A stretch of 64,000 nucleotides of DNA from Procambarus clarkii (GCF_040958095.1 NC_091209.1:11358895-11422894); one strand, 5' to 3'; shown: positions 1 through 11,599, numbered from the stretch's first letter. The notes: generated by a model not told the origin, from the letters alone. Translations and numbers: made by a program.

Positions 1-105
1 TATTTTAATACAACGGTTTCGACTATTCCTGCTAAAGGCAACTGTAATTCCGTCCAGCAAGACAGTAATAATTAATGTGGGCAGGGTGATGCGTGTATGA
101 GCAGT

Positions 106-201
106 GGGCAGCAGGCTGTACCTAGGGTGGGCGGAGAGAGGGGGGCATGCTTGTAGTGGGCAGCAGGCTGTACCTAGGGTGGGCGGAGAGAGGGGGGCAT
201 G
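106..201. repeat. Two-copy direct repeat, about 48 bp
   Basis: GGGCAGCAGGCTGTACCTAG and GGGCGGAGAGAGGGGGGCAT occur twice in tandem. Confidence 0.8.
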
Positions 202-378
202 TAGGGGATACACTTGTAGTACTACAAGTGTATCTTGTACTGGGCAGCAGGGTGGGTTTCAGGCGAGCAGAGGTGCACGCTTGTGAGTAAACTGCACCTA
301 CTCTCAAGAAGCAGCAGCTTGTGAGTGGACGTTCACGGCAGTGTTCATGTTCTGATATATTGGTAGGCGAGCTGGATA

Positions 379-465
<87 letters not shown>
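379..465. repeat. (AC)n microsatellite
   Basis: About 43 uninterrupted dinucleotides; produces a spurious threonine/histidine ORF. Confidence 0.97.
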
Positions 466-467
<2 letters not shown>

Positions 468-1038
468 TGGGCCTTGTGGGTGGAATGCCGTTCATGTAGG
501 TTGGACAGGTGTTAGGTAATCAACACACACCCCTCTACGTTTAACTGTCAGCGGCAGGTGTTGCCCGGTACCTTCCTTCTCACTCTTTCGTGGCTCGCTC
601 TCACTCCCGTCCCCTACCTATCCTCCCCATACCGACCCCTCGCTACGTATCTGCTTCTACCTACCTCTTATCACGTCTTATCACCTGGCCTTCCTGGGTC
701 ATGAGCCACCTCAGAGCATCGGTACTGGCCCACCTCACTAGCCCAGAATTCTCAAATATGACACAAATATACTCCATTCCCTGTACTCAGGGACAGGAGG
801 CTTGTGACACCAACCTATTGTCATCAGAATACAACCCACAACAGTTGTCTAGCCCCTGGATAACTATTTATTGATATATAAACAGGGGCATAAGATGAAC
901 TTGTTAAGTTCAGTATCTCCTCAAGTATCTCCCATTACTGGGAGATACTTGAGGCGGTATATGAGAGAAATACTTCAGGAGAGTTGTGAGGAAACGGTAG
1001 AAAGAGTGTTGTTAGCGTAGATGTAGTACTGATGAAGT

Positions 1039-1294
1039 TTATGTAGGGCATACGTAAATCTGTATTTATGTATTTACGTATGTAGGTTAGCTTAGCATTT
1101 TAAAAGCACCAAATCACCTTCTGTGGTTGAGTGTTCAATAAACCCTTGAACTATATGTTTAACCCATCTCTAACCCTGTCCATGGAGGACAGAACAAAAT
1201 GTATATATGCTGGTTAGCATTGTAAATGTGTGGGCCACGTTTGTGGTAGAAAATAATAAAAATTAAAAAAAAAAATAAAAAAAAAAAAAAAAAA
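1039..1294 (+). mobile_element. Poly(A)-tailed retroposon with 11-bp target duplication
   Basis: ACTGATGAAGT occurs at 1028-1038 and again at 1295-1305, directly after an A-rich tail (1254-1294). The 256-bp insert includes AATAAACCC and AATAATAAAAATT. It is either a 5'-truncated LINE or a SINE; no coding sequence is visible. Confidence 0.75.
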
Positions 1295-1603
1295 ACTGAT
1301 GAAGTGAGAGAGTGGGTGGCGAGGGACATTGTGATTAGACATGAGCGTTGGATTTGTTATACTGTATGTCTGATAGCAGTGTGTTGGGCTTGGCGAGAAT
1401 GGTGGTGGTGACGAGTGACTGCTTGTATCATGGTGGTGATGCGGGTGATGTATTATGTATGGTCCCTACATAGTAACATAGGTGAGGGATCGTTCACTAT
1501 TGGCAGGATCCCATCTTTCAAATCAAGTGTACCCCAGTGGGCACAATATTCTATGTAACGTCGATTCAGCGCTGAATTAGCGTTTTTCTTTGATACTGTG
1601 CCC

Positions 1604-1842
1604 GGCCTCGTAGCCTGGTGGATAGCGCGCAGGACTCTTAATTCTGTGGCGCGGGTTCGATTCCCGCACGAGGCAGAAACAAATGGGCAAAGTTTCTTTC
1701 ACCCTAAATGCCCCTGTTATCTAGCAGTAAATAGGTACCTGTGAGTTAGTCAGCTGTCACGGGCTGCTTCCTGGGGGTGGAGGCCTGGTCGAGGACCGGG
1801 CCGCGGGGACACTAAAGCCCCGAAATCATCTCAAGATAACCG
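1604..1842 (+). mobile_element. tRNA-headed SINE, family A (full copy)
   Basis: A cloverleaf-competent head occupies 1605-1674: acceptor arms GCCTCGT/ACGAGGC, T-arm GGTTCGATTCC, anticodon loop CTCTTAA (CTT, Lys-like). Then come a body with CAGTAAATAGGTACCTG and a tail with GGACCGGGCCGCGGGGAC ending TCAAGATAAC. The tail matches the 3' end of the LINE at 7606-8035. It is a SINE, not a functional tRNA gene, because the body is repeated elsewhere in the window. Confidence 0.85.
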
Positions 1843-2049
1843 TATCACCGATGCTGCCCAGCTTCCACCTTTCCCTGTCGTTAACTACCCCGAATCAAGC
1901 CACAAGTATTAAGAGTATGACCAGCAGCGTCGGTGTACAAGAACCCACCACAGAGCACAAGGCACGTCTGTGTGCTTGTGGGAAGCGGCGACCTTCATGG
2001 TGACTGGACAAGGCTCCCGCGATGCACTAACACCACCAATAGTGACTGT

Positions 2050-2469
2050 CAAAGGAAGGAGCATATTTGGATGGGTAGGTAAGCAACGTATCCGTGAACT
2101 ATGCGTCTGGAGGCGGCTGTACCAGTAACCTTGTCACAGTAACAACGTTGCTCACACACTCGTGGTTGTCACATACTGTTCATCACAACACAAACCAAAG
2201 GCCAACCGGATTCCGGTTAAGTAACCGGATTCAACGGAATACACAAACAGAAGCCAAAAATGAAAATTAAATGCCAAAGAACTTAAAAAAACTGAGAATA
2301 TGAAACGATTAAAATAACACTAACCTAACTTACACTTCCTTGAAACTATTCAGTCGCCATGAAAACCGAGTAAAACCCCTCAGTTTTTAGGGTTTTAGGA
2401 GGAGAGAGAGAAGAAAAAAATGATAATTTTGTGTACAAAATTTGTTTATGTTTTGTACTTGCAATATAA
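2050..2469. other. No recognised feature
   Basis: Mixed-composition sequence between the 1604 SINE flank and the 43-bp minisatellite; I see no coding or repeat signal. Confidence 0.5.
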
Positions 2470-2777
2470 GCACATTAGCCTACTGTTACTGGGCGTGTGT
2501 CGTGGCTCGTGTGGACATTAGCCTACTGTTACTTGGCGTGTGTCCTGGCTCGTGTGCACATTAGCCTACTGTTACTTGGCGTGTGTCCTGGCTCGTGTGG
2601 ACATTAGCCTACTGTTACTTGGCGTGTGTCCTGGCTCGTGTGGACATTAGCCTACTGTTACTTGGCGTGTGTCCTGGCTCGTGTGGACATTAGCCTACTG
2701 TTACTTGGCGTGTGTCCTGGCTCGTGTGGACATTAGCCTACTGTTACTTGGCGTGTGTCCTGGCTCGTGTGGACAGG
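2470..2777. repeat. 43-bp minisatellite
   Basis: About seven units with ACATTAGCCTACTGTTACTT and GTGTGTCCTGGCTCGTGTG; nearly identical. Confidence 0.93.
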
Positions 2778-2889
2778 TTGTCCAGGAAAATAACAGTGCA
2801 GAAGGCGCCTCACACAACACTTACGGAAAATATAAAGACAACATAATAAGGACTAATACAAATGACTATAAAATATAAAATAAAATAAA

Positions 2890-4980
2890 ACGAACTTACA
2901 TTAACAAAGGAAACTGTCCAATGTGAAGCAAAAGAAAGGGGCAGAAGAGGGTGGTAGTGGAGGGGGTCCTTACTGGTGGAGGTCAGTGACTCCAGTCACC
3001 CAACCAACTAGAGTCATACACCGCCCAAGGCCACCGACTACCGTCATCATATTAGCCAAAGGTTCTCACACTGTGGGTATAATACCGTCGGCCTTCAGTA
3101 CCACATTATAGTGGTCCAGCAACTGAGGCTGAGGCACCCGGCTCGACATTCAGGTTGGCGAGGACTGTTGCACAACTGGAGTAAACTGTTACTCCGCTAA
3201 TCTTACCGTTTTGTAATCTTACTTCTTAGCGCTCCTTCAACGACCTTTTTATGATGTGCTATGTTCGCGCCATCTGTCTATAGCTTTTGTAACTTTTACT
3301 TCCCCCCCTATTGTGGAGCGGCGACATTTCAGCAAATTTTTGTGTCGGGGATGTCACTAGTATCTAAGCTTCTGCTCCATGGACTATTTAGCTTACACTA
3401 AGGACTCTGATAGACCTAGTGCAAATTTTTATGTTATTTTTTTAACTAAAAATAATTTATTATGAATAATAATCTAGTATATCACCGCCAAGGAGAGGAA
3501 GCCTTTTTCTTGGCATATCAAGGTCATCCTAGCCAAGGCTAAGCCTGTACGCACGGCCACTCATCCAGCGACTGGCCAGACAAAACAGTGATTAACCCGA
3601 TTAACGAGCGACGCATTGATAGCGACTCCTGCATTGTACCAAGCCACTGACTTGCACCGTGGGAGATCACCTTCGACATTACACTCCTTCCCTTGGCACC
3701 GTAGACTCAAACAAATGATCAGCTGAAGCTTCATGCTAATAAGAGTGCAATGCCTGAAACCAGACTGGTACTCTACTCACAGAGCGCTCCCTCCCCCATA
3801 CCAAACACCCCTTCACATATAAAAGTCTGCAACACCCAACTGTCGCTGCTGGAAGGTCACTTGTTGCAACACTGGCACCTGTCATGAGCCGGAGGATCAG
3901 TATAGATATCCTTTATGTGGAACTATTTCCTATAGTTTCTTCTTGCATTCTAATGTGTACGTATCTCCGTACTTTACACATTAATTTTAAGTAAATCCTT
4001 AGGTTTTATCCCACCATCCAAAATTCCTGTTTTAAATAGTGTTATAGGCTTGTTTCTGAACTCTGGCACATATAAACGAAAATTATTAATGAAAGAGTCA
4101 AGAGTATTTCACGTTACGCTCCCTATGCATGATAAAATTAATAAGTTAGCCAAAGCCTATGCTCTCATCGAAGGAGATTACTATAAACGTGTATTACCTG
4201 TAAGGAGGTTAAGAACAACACCGCATTACACCAAGAACTTCAGCAAACTAGTAAATCAGAGACAAAGTGAAATGTACACTATTATATTACAATGCCACAC
4301 ACTATTCATCGCCTCCTGTCACTTCTCTCAGGAAAGCTTCTCCTTCCTCTGTGTGCAAGATGGGTGCTACTCACGACCCGTGCATGCATGGTTCAGGAGT
4401 ACTCAAGACACCTGTATATACGCTGGGAACTACGCATCGTCTGTGTGTGCATGACGATCAATGAACAAAGACAACAAGGTTCTACTGCAACCGCCCATAG
4501 TACTCGAGTGATGGATGGCAGGTGATGACCTGCTTCACCTCCAGCCGCGCTACAAGTGACAGGGTATAGTTGTGAACGCTGCTGAAGGCCCTCACACACC
4601 CACGCAATAAGGTACTCATTCACACACACACACAGTCGCGTATTCATCCAAGTAAGTACTCTCGAGCGCTCAATCGCACTCTTTCACTCGCACTGAATCT
4701 ACAGATTGGCGACCAAAAGGGCTTGTTCCAAGGAGATCTAGTATGAAGGGCATCTTTATGGTGGTTCCTAACTATCTGCTGCAAGCCTTACATCCTTAAC
4801 CCAGATTTACTGCTGGGTGCACAGGCACGAACAGTGAAGAAACAGTGCTCAGTCGTCCCACCTTGCCCTCACCTGCTAGGCCAGTATGCTAACCAGTGTA
4901 CCTCAGTCTACCCCCAAGGCATCCAGTGATCAGACAAATTTGAACAAGCCAATGAACTATCCGGAGTGAACTTGTCTGCC
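2890..4980. other. Unassigned region with a TATA-like site
   Basis: No convincing gene. CATATAAAAGTCTGCAACAC at about 3816 resembles a TATA box with downstream start, and TGTTGCAC at 3166 versus TGCAACA at 3865 could be LTR ends, but no target duplication fits. The ORFs at 4050-4525 resemble no family I know. Confidence 0.4.
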
Positions 4981-4983
4981 AGA

Positions 4984-5165
4984 AAAGGTGCCTATTTATT
5001 ATTAACATCTTTATTGACAAAATTAATTACAATTTTGCCTAATCTGAGAATTTCGATTAAGTCTTATTGAAGTGAGGATAATGCTGGTATTCAGTCACGC
5101 AGGACAGAGGGTCATACTCAAGACAATAGGTCTAAACTGTAGGCGGAAGTACATATATATATATC
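4984..5165 (+). repeat. Dispersed repeat, family G
   Basis: CATCTTTATTGACAAAATTAATTAC to GGTCTAAACTGTAGGC. Over 90% alike with 40745-40915 by eye. Confidence 0.7.
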
Positions 5166-5274
5166 ATGGTTACAATGAATGTTTTAATATATGGATATGT
5201 GAAAACAACTTTCTATTGTGCACTGCCAAGACGAGGCGTTGTGATGGAGCAGATGAGAGACGCAGACAAGATGT

Positions 5275-5365
5275 TGACAAGACCACACACTAGAATGTGA
5301 AGGGACGTCGACGTTTCGGTCCGTCCTAGACCATTCTCAAGTCGATTTATTGTGACTCATCGCCT
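5275..5365. mobile_element. Short copy of the hairpin retroposon with target duplication
   Basis: Inverted first arm (GACGTTTCGGTCCGTCCTAG, ending CTCAAGTCGA) joined to TTTATTGTGACTCATCGCCT. GCAGACAAGATGT at 5262-5274 and 5366-5378 is a 13-bp target duplication. The second arm is absent. Confidence 0.8.
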
Positions 5366-5534
5366 GCAGACAAGATGTCTCGACCCGTACCAAAGTCATC
5401 TGCTGGGATCCACAAACTGTCGTTTGTGGTCCTGGTACAGACAAGTTGAAGATGCTCTCCCCACTCTTAAACTTTCTCCGTCTATCACTGTCTCCAGGTA
5501 CAAGAGCGATGAAGTAGCAATGTTGAATTGAACA

Positions 5535-6225
5535 ATGCAAAGGGAAGGGAAAGAGAAGAGGGAAAGGAGGGGAAAGAGAAGAGGGAAAGGAGGGGAGAGA
5601 GAAGAGGGAAAGGAGGGGAGAGAGAAGAGGGAAAGGAGGGGAGAGAGAAGAGGGAAAGGAGGGGAGAGAAGAGGGAAAGGAGGGGAGAGAGAAGAGGGAA
5701 AGGAGGGGAGAGAGAAGAGGGAAAGGAGGGGAGAGAGAAGAGGGAAAGGAGGGGAGAGAGAAGAGGGAAAGGAGGGGAAAGAGAAGAGGGAAAGGAGGGG
5801 AAAGAGAAGAGGGAAAGGAGGGGAGAGAGAAGAGGGAAAGGAGGGGAAAGAGAAGAGGGAAAGGAGGGGAAAGAGAAGAGGGAAAGGAGGGGAAATGAAT
5901 AGAGGGGGAAGGAGGAAAGAATGGAAAGCTTGGAGGGGTGGGAGGGAGGGGTTTGAAAGGAGGTGAGGCAGGAAGGGGAGTTAGGAAGGAGGGAGGAAAG
6001 GGAATTGGAAAGGAGGGAGAGAATATGAAGGTAAGGGAGAGGGAAAAGGAGGAAGGAGAGGGAGGAAGGAGAGGGAGGAAGGAGAGGGAGGAAGGGGAGG
6101 GAGGAAGGGGAGGGAGGAAGGGGAGGGAGGAAGGAGAAGGAGGAAGGGGAGGGAGGAAGGGGAGGGACATAGGGGGGAGGGGCAGGGTAGACTGAGAAGG
6201 TGGGGGAGAGGAGAGGAGGGGGGGG
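5535..6225. repeat. Polypurine minisatellite (23-bp, then 12-13-bp units)
   Basis: Left part: about 15 units of GAGGGAAAGGAGGGGA plus GAGAGAA. Right part: GGGAGGAAGGGGA type. The plus strand is over 600 bases of almost pure purine. Confidence 0.93.
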
Positions 6226-6697
6226 GGAAGCACCGGGTGGGAGATAATGACGTATGGTAAACATGAACGGTATGAACATTCGCTACTCTTTCCCTTGCGG
6301 AGACTATCGTTTTTATGTATATCGCGTGACACATTATATTACAAAATATACAGGTATGCCTGAAAACCAAAAAACGAGCGAGCATGCGCGCGTGCGTGCG
6401 TGTGCGTGTGTTTTGGTGGGGTCGACATGCACTAACCTATATGTACTCTCCTCCCTGCCCTTGCCTCTCACCTCTGGGACTAACCTAGTTTCATAACACT
6501 TCACGAAGATTGGACTCTATAAATACTAACAAAGTATTCCCGAATTAGTGTGACGTGTGTCGTAGAGTTTCCTGACTAATCCTTCAGGTCATACTTCTTC
6601 AGGCAGAATATATACAACCTTGGAACCCCAGCTGACGGCACCCGGGTTGTGCGCGCCTCAGACACGGGGCGCGAGGTCTACCCCTGGAGTACTGTTA

Positions 6698-7043
6698 TGT
6701 CCACCCGTCAAGGAAGGCTTCCCTCCACCCGTCAAGGAAGGCTTCCCTCCACCCGTCAAGGAAGGCTTCCCTCCACCCGTCAAGGAAGGCTTCCCCTCCA
6801 CCCGTCAAGGAAGGCTTCCCCTCCACCCGTCAAGGAAGGCTTCCCTCCACCCGTCAAGGAAGGCTTCCCTCCACCCGTCAAGGAAGGCTTCCCTCCACCC
6901 GTCAAGGAAGGCTTCCCCTCCACCCGTCAAGGAAGGCTTCCCCTCCACCCGTCAAGGAAGGCTTCCCTCCACCCGTCAAGGAAGGCTTCCCTCCACCCGT
7001 CAAGGAAGGCTTCCCTCCACCCGTCAAGGAAGGCTTCCCTCCA
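6698..7043. repeat. 23/24-bp minisatellite
   Basis: About 15 units of CCACCCGTCAAGGAAGGCTT plus CCCT or CCCCT; open in several frames, not coding. Confidence 0.93.
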
Positions 7044-7129
7044 TAGTTCATGCCTTGTCCTGACGCCTCGCAACAACAGGCACTGATTGGCACTCATTGG
7101 TCACTACCAGCGACTTATGGACTGTTTTC

Positions 7130-7285
7130 TAAGAGAAGTTCCGGATCAGCCGGGCTGTGGTGGGTATGTGGGCCTGCGGGCCGCTCCAAGCAACAGCCTG
7201 GTAGACCAAACTCTCACAAGTCAAGCCTGGCCTCGGTTTGGGGAGTAGAAGAACTCCCAGAACCCCATCAAGCAGGTATAAGATT
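7130..7285 (+). repeat. Retroelement tail with CATCAAGCAGGTA end
   Basis: Contains AAACTCTCACAAGTCAAGCC and ends CCCATCAAGCAGGTA. The last 85 bp recur at 12291-12370. This is probably the 3' end of another LINE or SINE. Confidence 0.6.
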
Positions 7286-7605
7286 ATTCTATATACATTG
7301 ACAATTTACTACCTCGGGTTGATTATTGACAAATTAAGAGGGATTCTTATGCATGTCTCCATGATACCCATCTGGTAACGTCCCGCCATTACTAGATGTA
7401 GCCCCTCGCCCGAGGCTACTGTGAACTATACAATACAGTACCGTCCCCGACACTAAGGTGTAGACTAGTAGGGCAGGGTGTCTGCGAAAGGTAAACAGGA
7501 GCAGAGGCTACAGGTGAAAACTGTACACACAGGCCAGCCACAGGACTGAGATGTACCCCTCTCTTCACTTGCATGCAACAGACTGAACAAAAAATGGTGG
7601 AGGCC

Positions 7606-8035
7606 TACCTTACCTTGAGGTTACCTTGAGGTGCTTCCGGGGCTTAGCGTCCCCGCGGCCCGGTCGTCGACCAGGCCTCCTGGTTGCCGGACTGATCAAC
7701 CAGGCTGTTGGACGCGGCTGCTCGCAGCCTGACGAATGAGTCATAGCCTGGTTGATCAGGTATCCTTTGGAGGTGCTTATCCAGTTCTCTCTTGAACACT
7801 GTGAGGGGTCGGCCAGTTATGCCCCTTATGTGTAGTGGAAGCGTGTTGAACAGTCTCGGACCTCTGATGTTGATAGAGTTCTCTCTCAGAGTACCAGTTG
7901 CACCTCTGTTTTTCAACGGGGGTATTCTGCACATCCTGCCATGTCTTCTGGTCTCATGTGATGTTATTTCTGTGTGCAGGTTTGGGACCAGCCCCTGTAA
8001 TATTTTCCACGTGTAAATTATTATGTATCTCTCCC
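7606..8035 (-). pseudogene. LINE 3' end (reverse transcriptase C-terminal region), family 1
   Basis: The minus frame reads KILQGLVPNLHTEI, RGATGTLRENSINIRGPRLF, NTLPLHIRGITGRPLTVFK and LDKHLQRIPDQPGYDSF. This is the end of a non-LTR retrotransposon ORF2, 5'-truncated with no catalytic domain. The 3'UTR ends in repeated CTCAAGGTAA units. A related, more decayed copy sits at 59440-59765. Confidence 0.8.
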
Positions 8036-8392
8036 GCCAACAACGAGGCCTTCGAGGCGAGGACATAACGAGACAACAACAATTACTGCACAGATTCAAA
8101 AGCAGATGCCGCAGTGTAACAAAATTACCGGAATGCTGCAGTTGAGTTGCAACGGATACACAGAAGTAAAGAGGCGGACCCAAGAGTTACTCCCACCTAT
8201 CTGGAATTTCTGGCAATCGCGCGCGCGCACACACTCGCGTACACGCTCACTTACACATACCTAACCCCCACCCCATCACCCCCCTTCCCGGAAATGTTTA
8301 AGCTTACAGTTTCAAGCAATTATGACGCTCGTGTAAACGAACTTTAAACTTTAATCTGGTTTTCTGCGGGATTTGTCTGACAACTTGACCTG

Positions 8393-8870
8393 GTGGTGAA
8401 GGAGGGGGAGGACCTGGAGTGGGGGGGGGGGGGGAAGGACCTGGAGTGGGGGGGGAAGGACCTGGAGTGGAGGGGGGGGGGAGGACCTGGAGTGGAGGGG
8501 GGGGAGGACCTGGAGTGGAGGGGGGGGAGGACCTGGAGTGGAGGGGGGGGAGGACCTGGAGTGGAGGGGGGGGAAGGACCTGGAGTGGAGGGGGGGGAGG
8601 ACCTGGAGTGGAGGGGGGGGGACCTGGAGTGGAGGGGGGGGGGGACCTGGAGTGGAGGGGGGGGAAGGACCTGGAGTGGGGGGGGAAGGACCTGGAGTGG
8701 GGGGGGAAGGACCTGGAGTGGAGGGGGGGGACCTGGAGTGGAGGGGGGGGAGGACCTGGAGTGGAGGGGGGGGAGGACCTGGAGTGGAGGGGGGGGGAAG
8801 GACCTGGAGGGGAGGACCTGGAGTGGAGGGGGGAGGACCTGGAGTGGAGGGGGGGAGGACCTGGAGTGAA
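8393..8870. repeat. G-rich minisatellite
   Basis: About 20 units of GGACCTGGAGTGGA plus a run of 6-12 G on the plus strand. Confidence 0.93.
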
Positions 8871-9344
8871 GACGAGGCCCTGGGAGGCAGGAGACTCTGG
8901 GTTCTAGACTAGAAGCTAACAAGGAGATTTCAATAAGCCGGTAAGACATTATCTCCACACCAGATAGATGGGCAAGGTTATAATCTGTATGTATAAAGTA
9001 TAATTTGTTTGTCCAAAGTAGGAGGCCAGATTCTTGGGCTAGCCTCACCAACTTTCCAGGATGACACATGCAGGGTATGGGAGTGTCATAGGCCAGTTGG
9101 GAGTGGCCCCAGTGCCACCATTTAAGGCATAACGGCATCTATGATGACCCCTTTGCTATTTTCGAGAAGTCTGAAATCGGGGATGTTTACCGAAGGGTTT
9201 TACCAGTGTTTTGGAGTTTCATAATATTAAATTTCGAGAGATAGATGGAGAAATGTAGAAAGGAGAGATGGGGGGGGGGGAAGGTGAGGTGAACAGGGGG
9301 GTGAGGGGGATGTTGGGGGATAAATGGGGTTGCTGAGGAGAGGG

Positions 9345-9475
9345 ATGTTAGCACCGTTCCTGTGCCAGGTAAGTCCACTACGGGCTCACCATAGCCCGTG
9401 CTACTTGCCCCGTTCCTGTGCCAGGTAAGTCCACTACAGGCTCACCATAGCCCGTGCTATGGTGAGCCCGAATCT
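9345..9475. repeat. Dispersed CACGGGCTATGG family, two tandem copies
   Basis: GTTCCTGTGCCAGGTAAGTC, GGGCTCACCATAGCCCGTGC twice; the second ends in its own inverted copy, GCTATGGTGAGCCCG. Confidence 0.65.
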
Positions 9476-9944
9476 ATAACAACTAACAACATCTATAACA
9501 ACATAACAGAAAGGGAGGTTATTATGATGAGGCTACACCACACCTTACTGTGTGATACAGTAAGGTGTGGTGTAGCCAATGATGCATGAGAAAGTGTAGT
9601 GTATCGGTATCTCTAATCTCGTGTTCGCCATGCACAACCCGGCAAAATACCTCAACATAATTACAACCTACTTACGAAAACCATCCCCTTGCACAGCTGA
9701 TAAGAAATATTAATTTCCATTATTGTCTTGCGTATAATTCATTTCAATATACAGTACATCCTTACCAAGTGTTGCAAGGGCTTGCAGCCACCTCCCTCTG
9801 ACCTTTGTTAAGGGCCACAGGGTAAGCTGTGCCCTAACACTATACCCACCTAACCCAACCCACATCCTACCCTCTCACTCCCTTCTTAACCACACCCACC
9901 ACCTCTCTCTCCACTACTTTGTTTTTGTACTCAATAACCCCACC

Positions 9945-11035
9945 CTCCTCCTGTTCACCCCTTTCATCTCATCTCCCTCACCTACAATCACCACTACCCT
10001 CATCTCTCACTCACAAGCACCTCTACCCTCCTCCTGTTCACCCCTTTCATCTCATCTCCCTCACCTACAATCACCACTACCCTCATCTCTCACTCACAAG
10101 CACCTCTACCCTCCTCCTGTTCACCCCTTTCATCTCATCTCCCTCACCTACAATCACCACTACCCTCATCTCTCACTCACAAGCACCTCTACCCTCCTCC
10201 TGTTCACCCCTTTCATCTCATCTCCCTCACCTACAATCACCACTACCCTCATCTCTCACTCACAAGCACCTCTACCCTCCTCCTGTTCACCCCTTTCATC
10301 TCATCTCCCTCACCTACAATCACCACTACCCTCATCTCTCACTCACAAGCACCTCTACCCTCCTCCTGTTCACCCCTTTCATCTCATCTCCCTCACCTAC
10401 AATCACCACTACCCTCATCTCTCACTCACAAGCACCTCTACCCTCCTCCTGTTCACCCCTTTCATCTCATCTCCCTCACCTACAATCACCACTACCCTCA
10501 TCTCTCACTCACAAGCACCTCTACCCTCCTCCTGTTCACCCCTTTCATCTCATCTCCCTCACCTACAATCACCACTACCCTCATCTCTCACTCACAAGCA
10601 CCTCTACCCTCCTCCTGTTCACCCCTTTCATCTCATCTCCCTCACCTACAATCACCACTACCCTCATCTCTCACTCACAAGCACCTCTACCCTCCTCCTG
10701 TTCACCCCTTTCATCTCATCTCCCTCACCTACAATCACCACTACCCTCATCTCTCACTCACAAGCACCTCTACCCTCCTCCTGTTCACCCCTTTCATCTC
10801 ATCTCCCTCACCTACAATCACCACTACCCTCATCTCTCACTCACAAGCACCTCTACCCTCCTCCTGTTCACCCCTTTCATCTCATCTCCCTCACCTACAA
10901 TCACCACTACCCTCATCTCTCACTCACAAGCACCTCTACCCTCCTCCTGTTCACCCCTTTCATCTCATCTCCCTCACCTACAATCACCACTACCCTCGTC
11001 TCTCACTCACAAGCACCTCTACCCTCCTCCCTCAC
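9945..11035. repeat. 83-bp minisatellite
   Basis: About 13 near-identical units with CTCCTGTTCACCCCTTTCATC and TACAATCACCACTACCCTC. As 83 is not a multiple of three, the 385-codon ORF cycles through three phases every 249 bp. Not a gene. Confidence 0.95.
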
Positions 11036-11438
11036 CACTAACTCATATTATACACCATCCTCCCACCCGTGACTAATGTTTCTATGCGACACCACACATC
11101 CCTGCATATGCCACCACACGCCGCGCATACCTACTTAAGAATAGTTATGTAGGTATGTAAATATGGGGGAGTGAGACTGGCCGAGGTAGCCGGTCCATCC
11201 AGCAGGTTGACAACCGCGCCTCAGGTGCGGCAGCAGGTAACTCGGCCACAGGAAGAGTCGTGACTAACCTTGGTTAATGACGCTCCTATCTTGCCCAAAA
11301 CTCCTTGTTTGGTTATCGTGTTCCCCACTCTCCGCCCTCGGGTTATGGGATTACAATACTCAAATTAACCACGTACAACCGTCTTTTTTTTCAGGACTAA
11401 TTATTACATTTTCAATAAAAACAACATACATACATTAT

Positions 11439-11439
<1 letters not shown>

Positions 11440-11534
<95 letters not shown>
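11440..11534. repeat. (AT)n microsatellite
   Basis: About 47 dinucleotides with one C interruption. Confidence 0.95.
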
Positions 11535-11535
<1 letters not shown>

Positions 11536-11599
11536 GTTGGGTATATAAATGTGTATATTGGGAAGGGTATATAAACGCCTTTTCGGCTCAATTCGCCTT

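Noticed and set aside
1605-1674. Functional tRNA-Lys(CTT) gene
   Set aside because: It is followed by a body and tail that recur elsewhere with other heads, so it is a SINE head.
3166-3871. LTR with TGTTGCA...TGCAACA ends
   Set aside because: Flanking bases AGGAC and CTGGC do not match, and no second copy or internal region is seen.
4050-4454. 134-codon ORF as a gene
   Set aside because: No recognisable domain, overlapping ORFs in other frames and no splice or promoter support.
5337-6385. 331-codon Pro/Ser/Phe ORF and its purine-strand partners
   Set aside because: Translation of a polypurine/polypyrimidine tract.
9945-11035. Possible CRISPR array (regular repeats)
   Set aside because: No unique spacers; units abut directly. 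The same holds for all other arrays here, and the DNA is eukaryotic.
9919-11076. 385-codon proline/threonine/serine ORF, possibly a mucin-like gene
   Set aside because: The 83-bp period means the same DNA is read in three different frames in turn, which real repeat proteins do not do.
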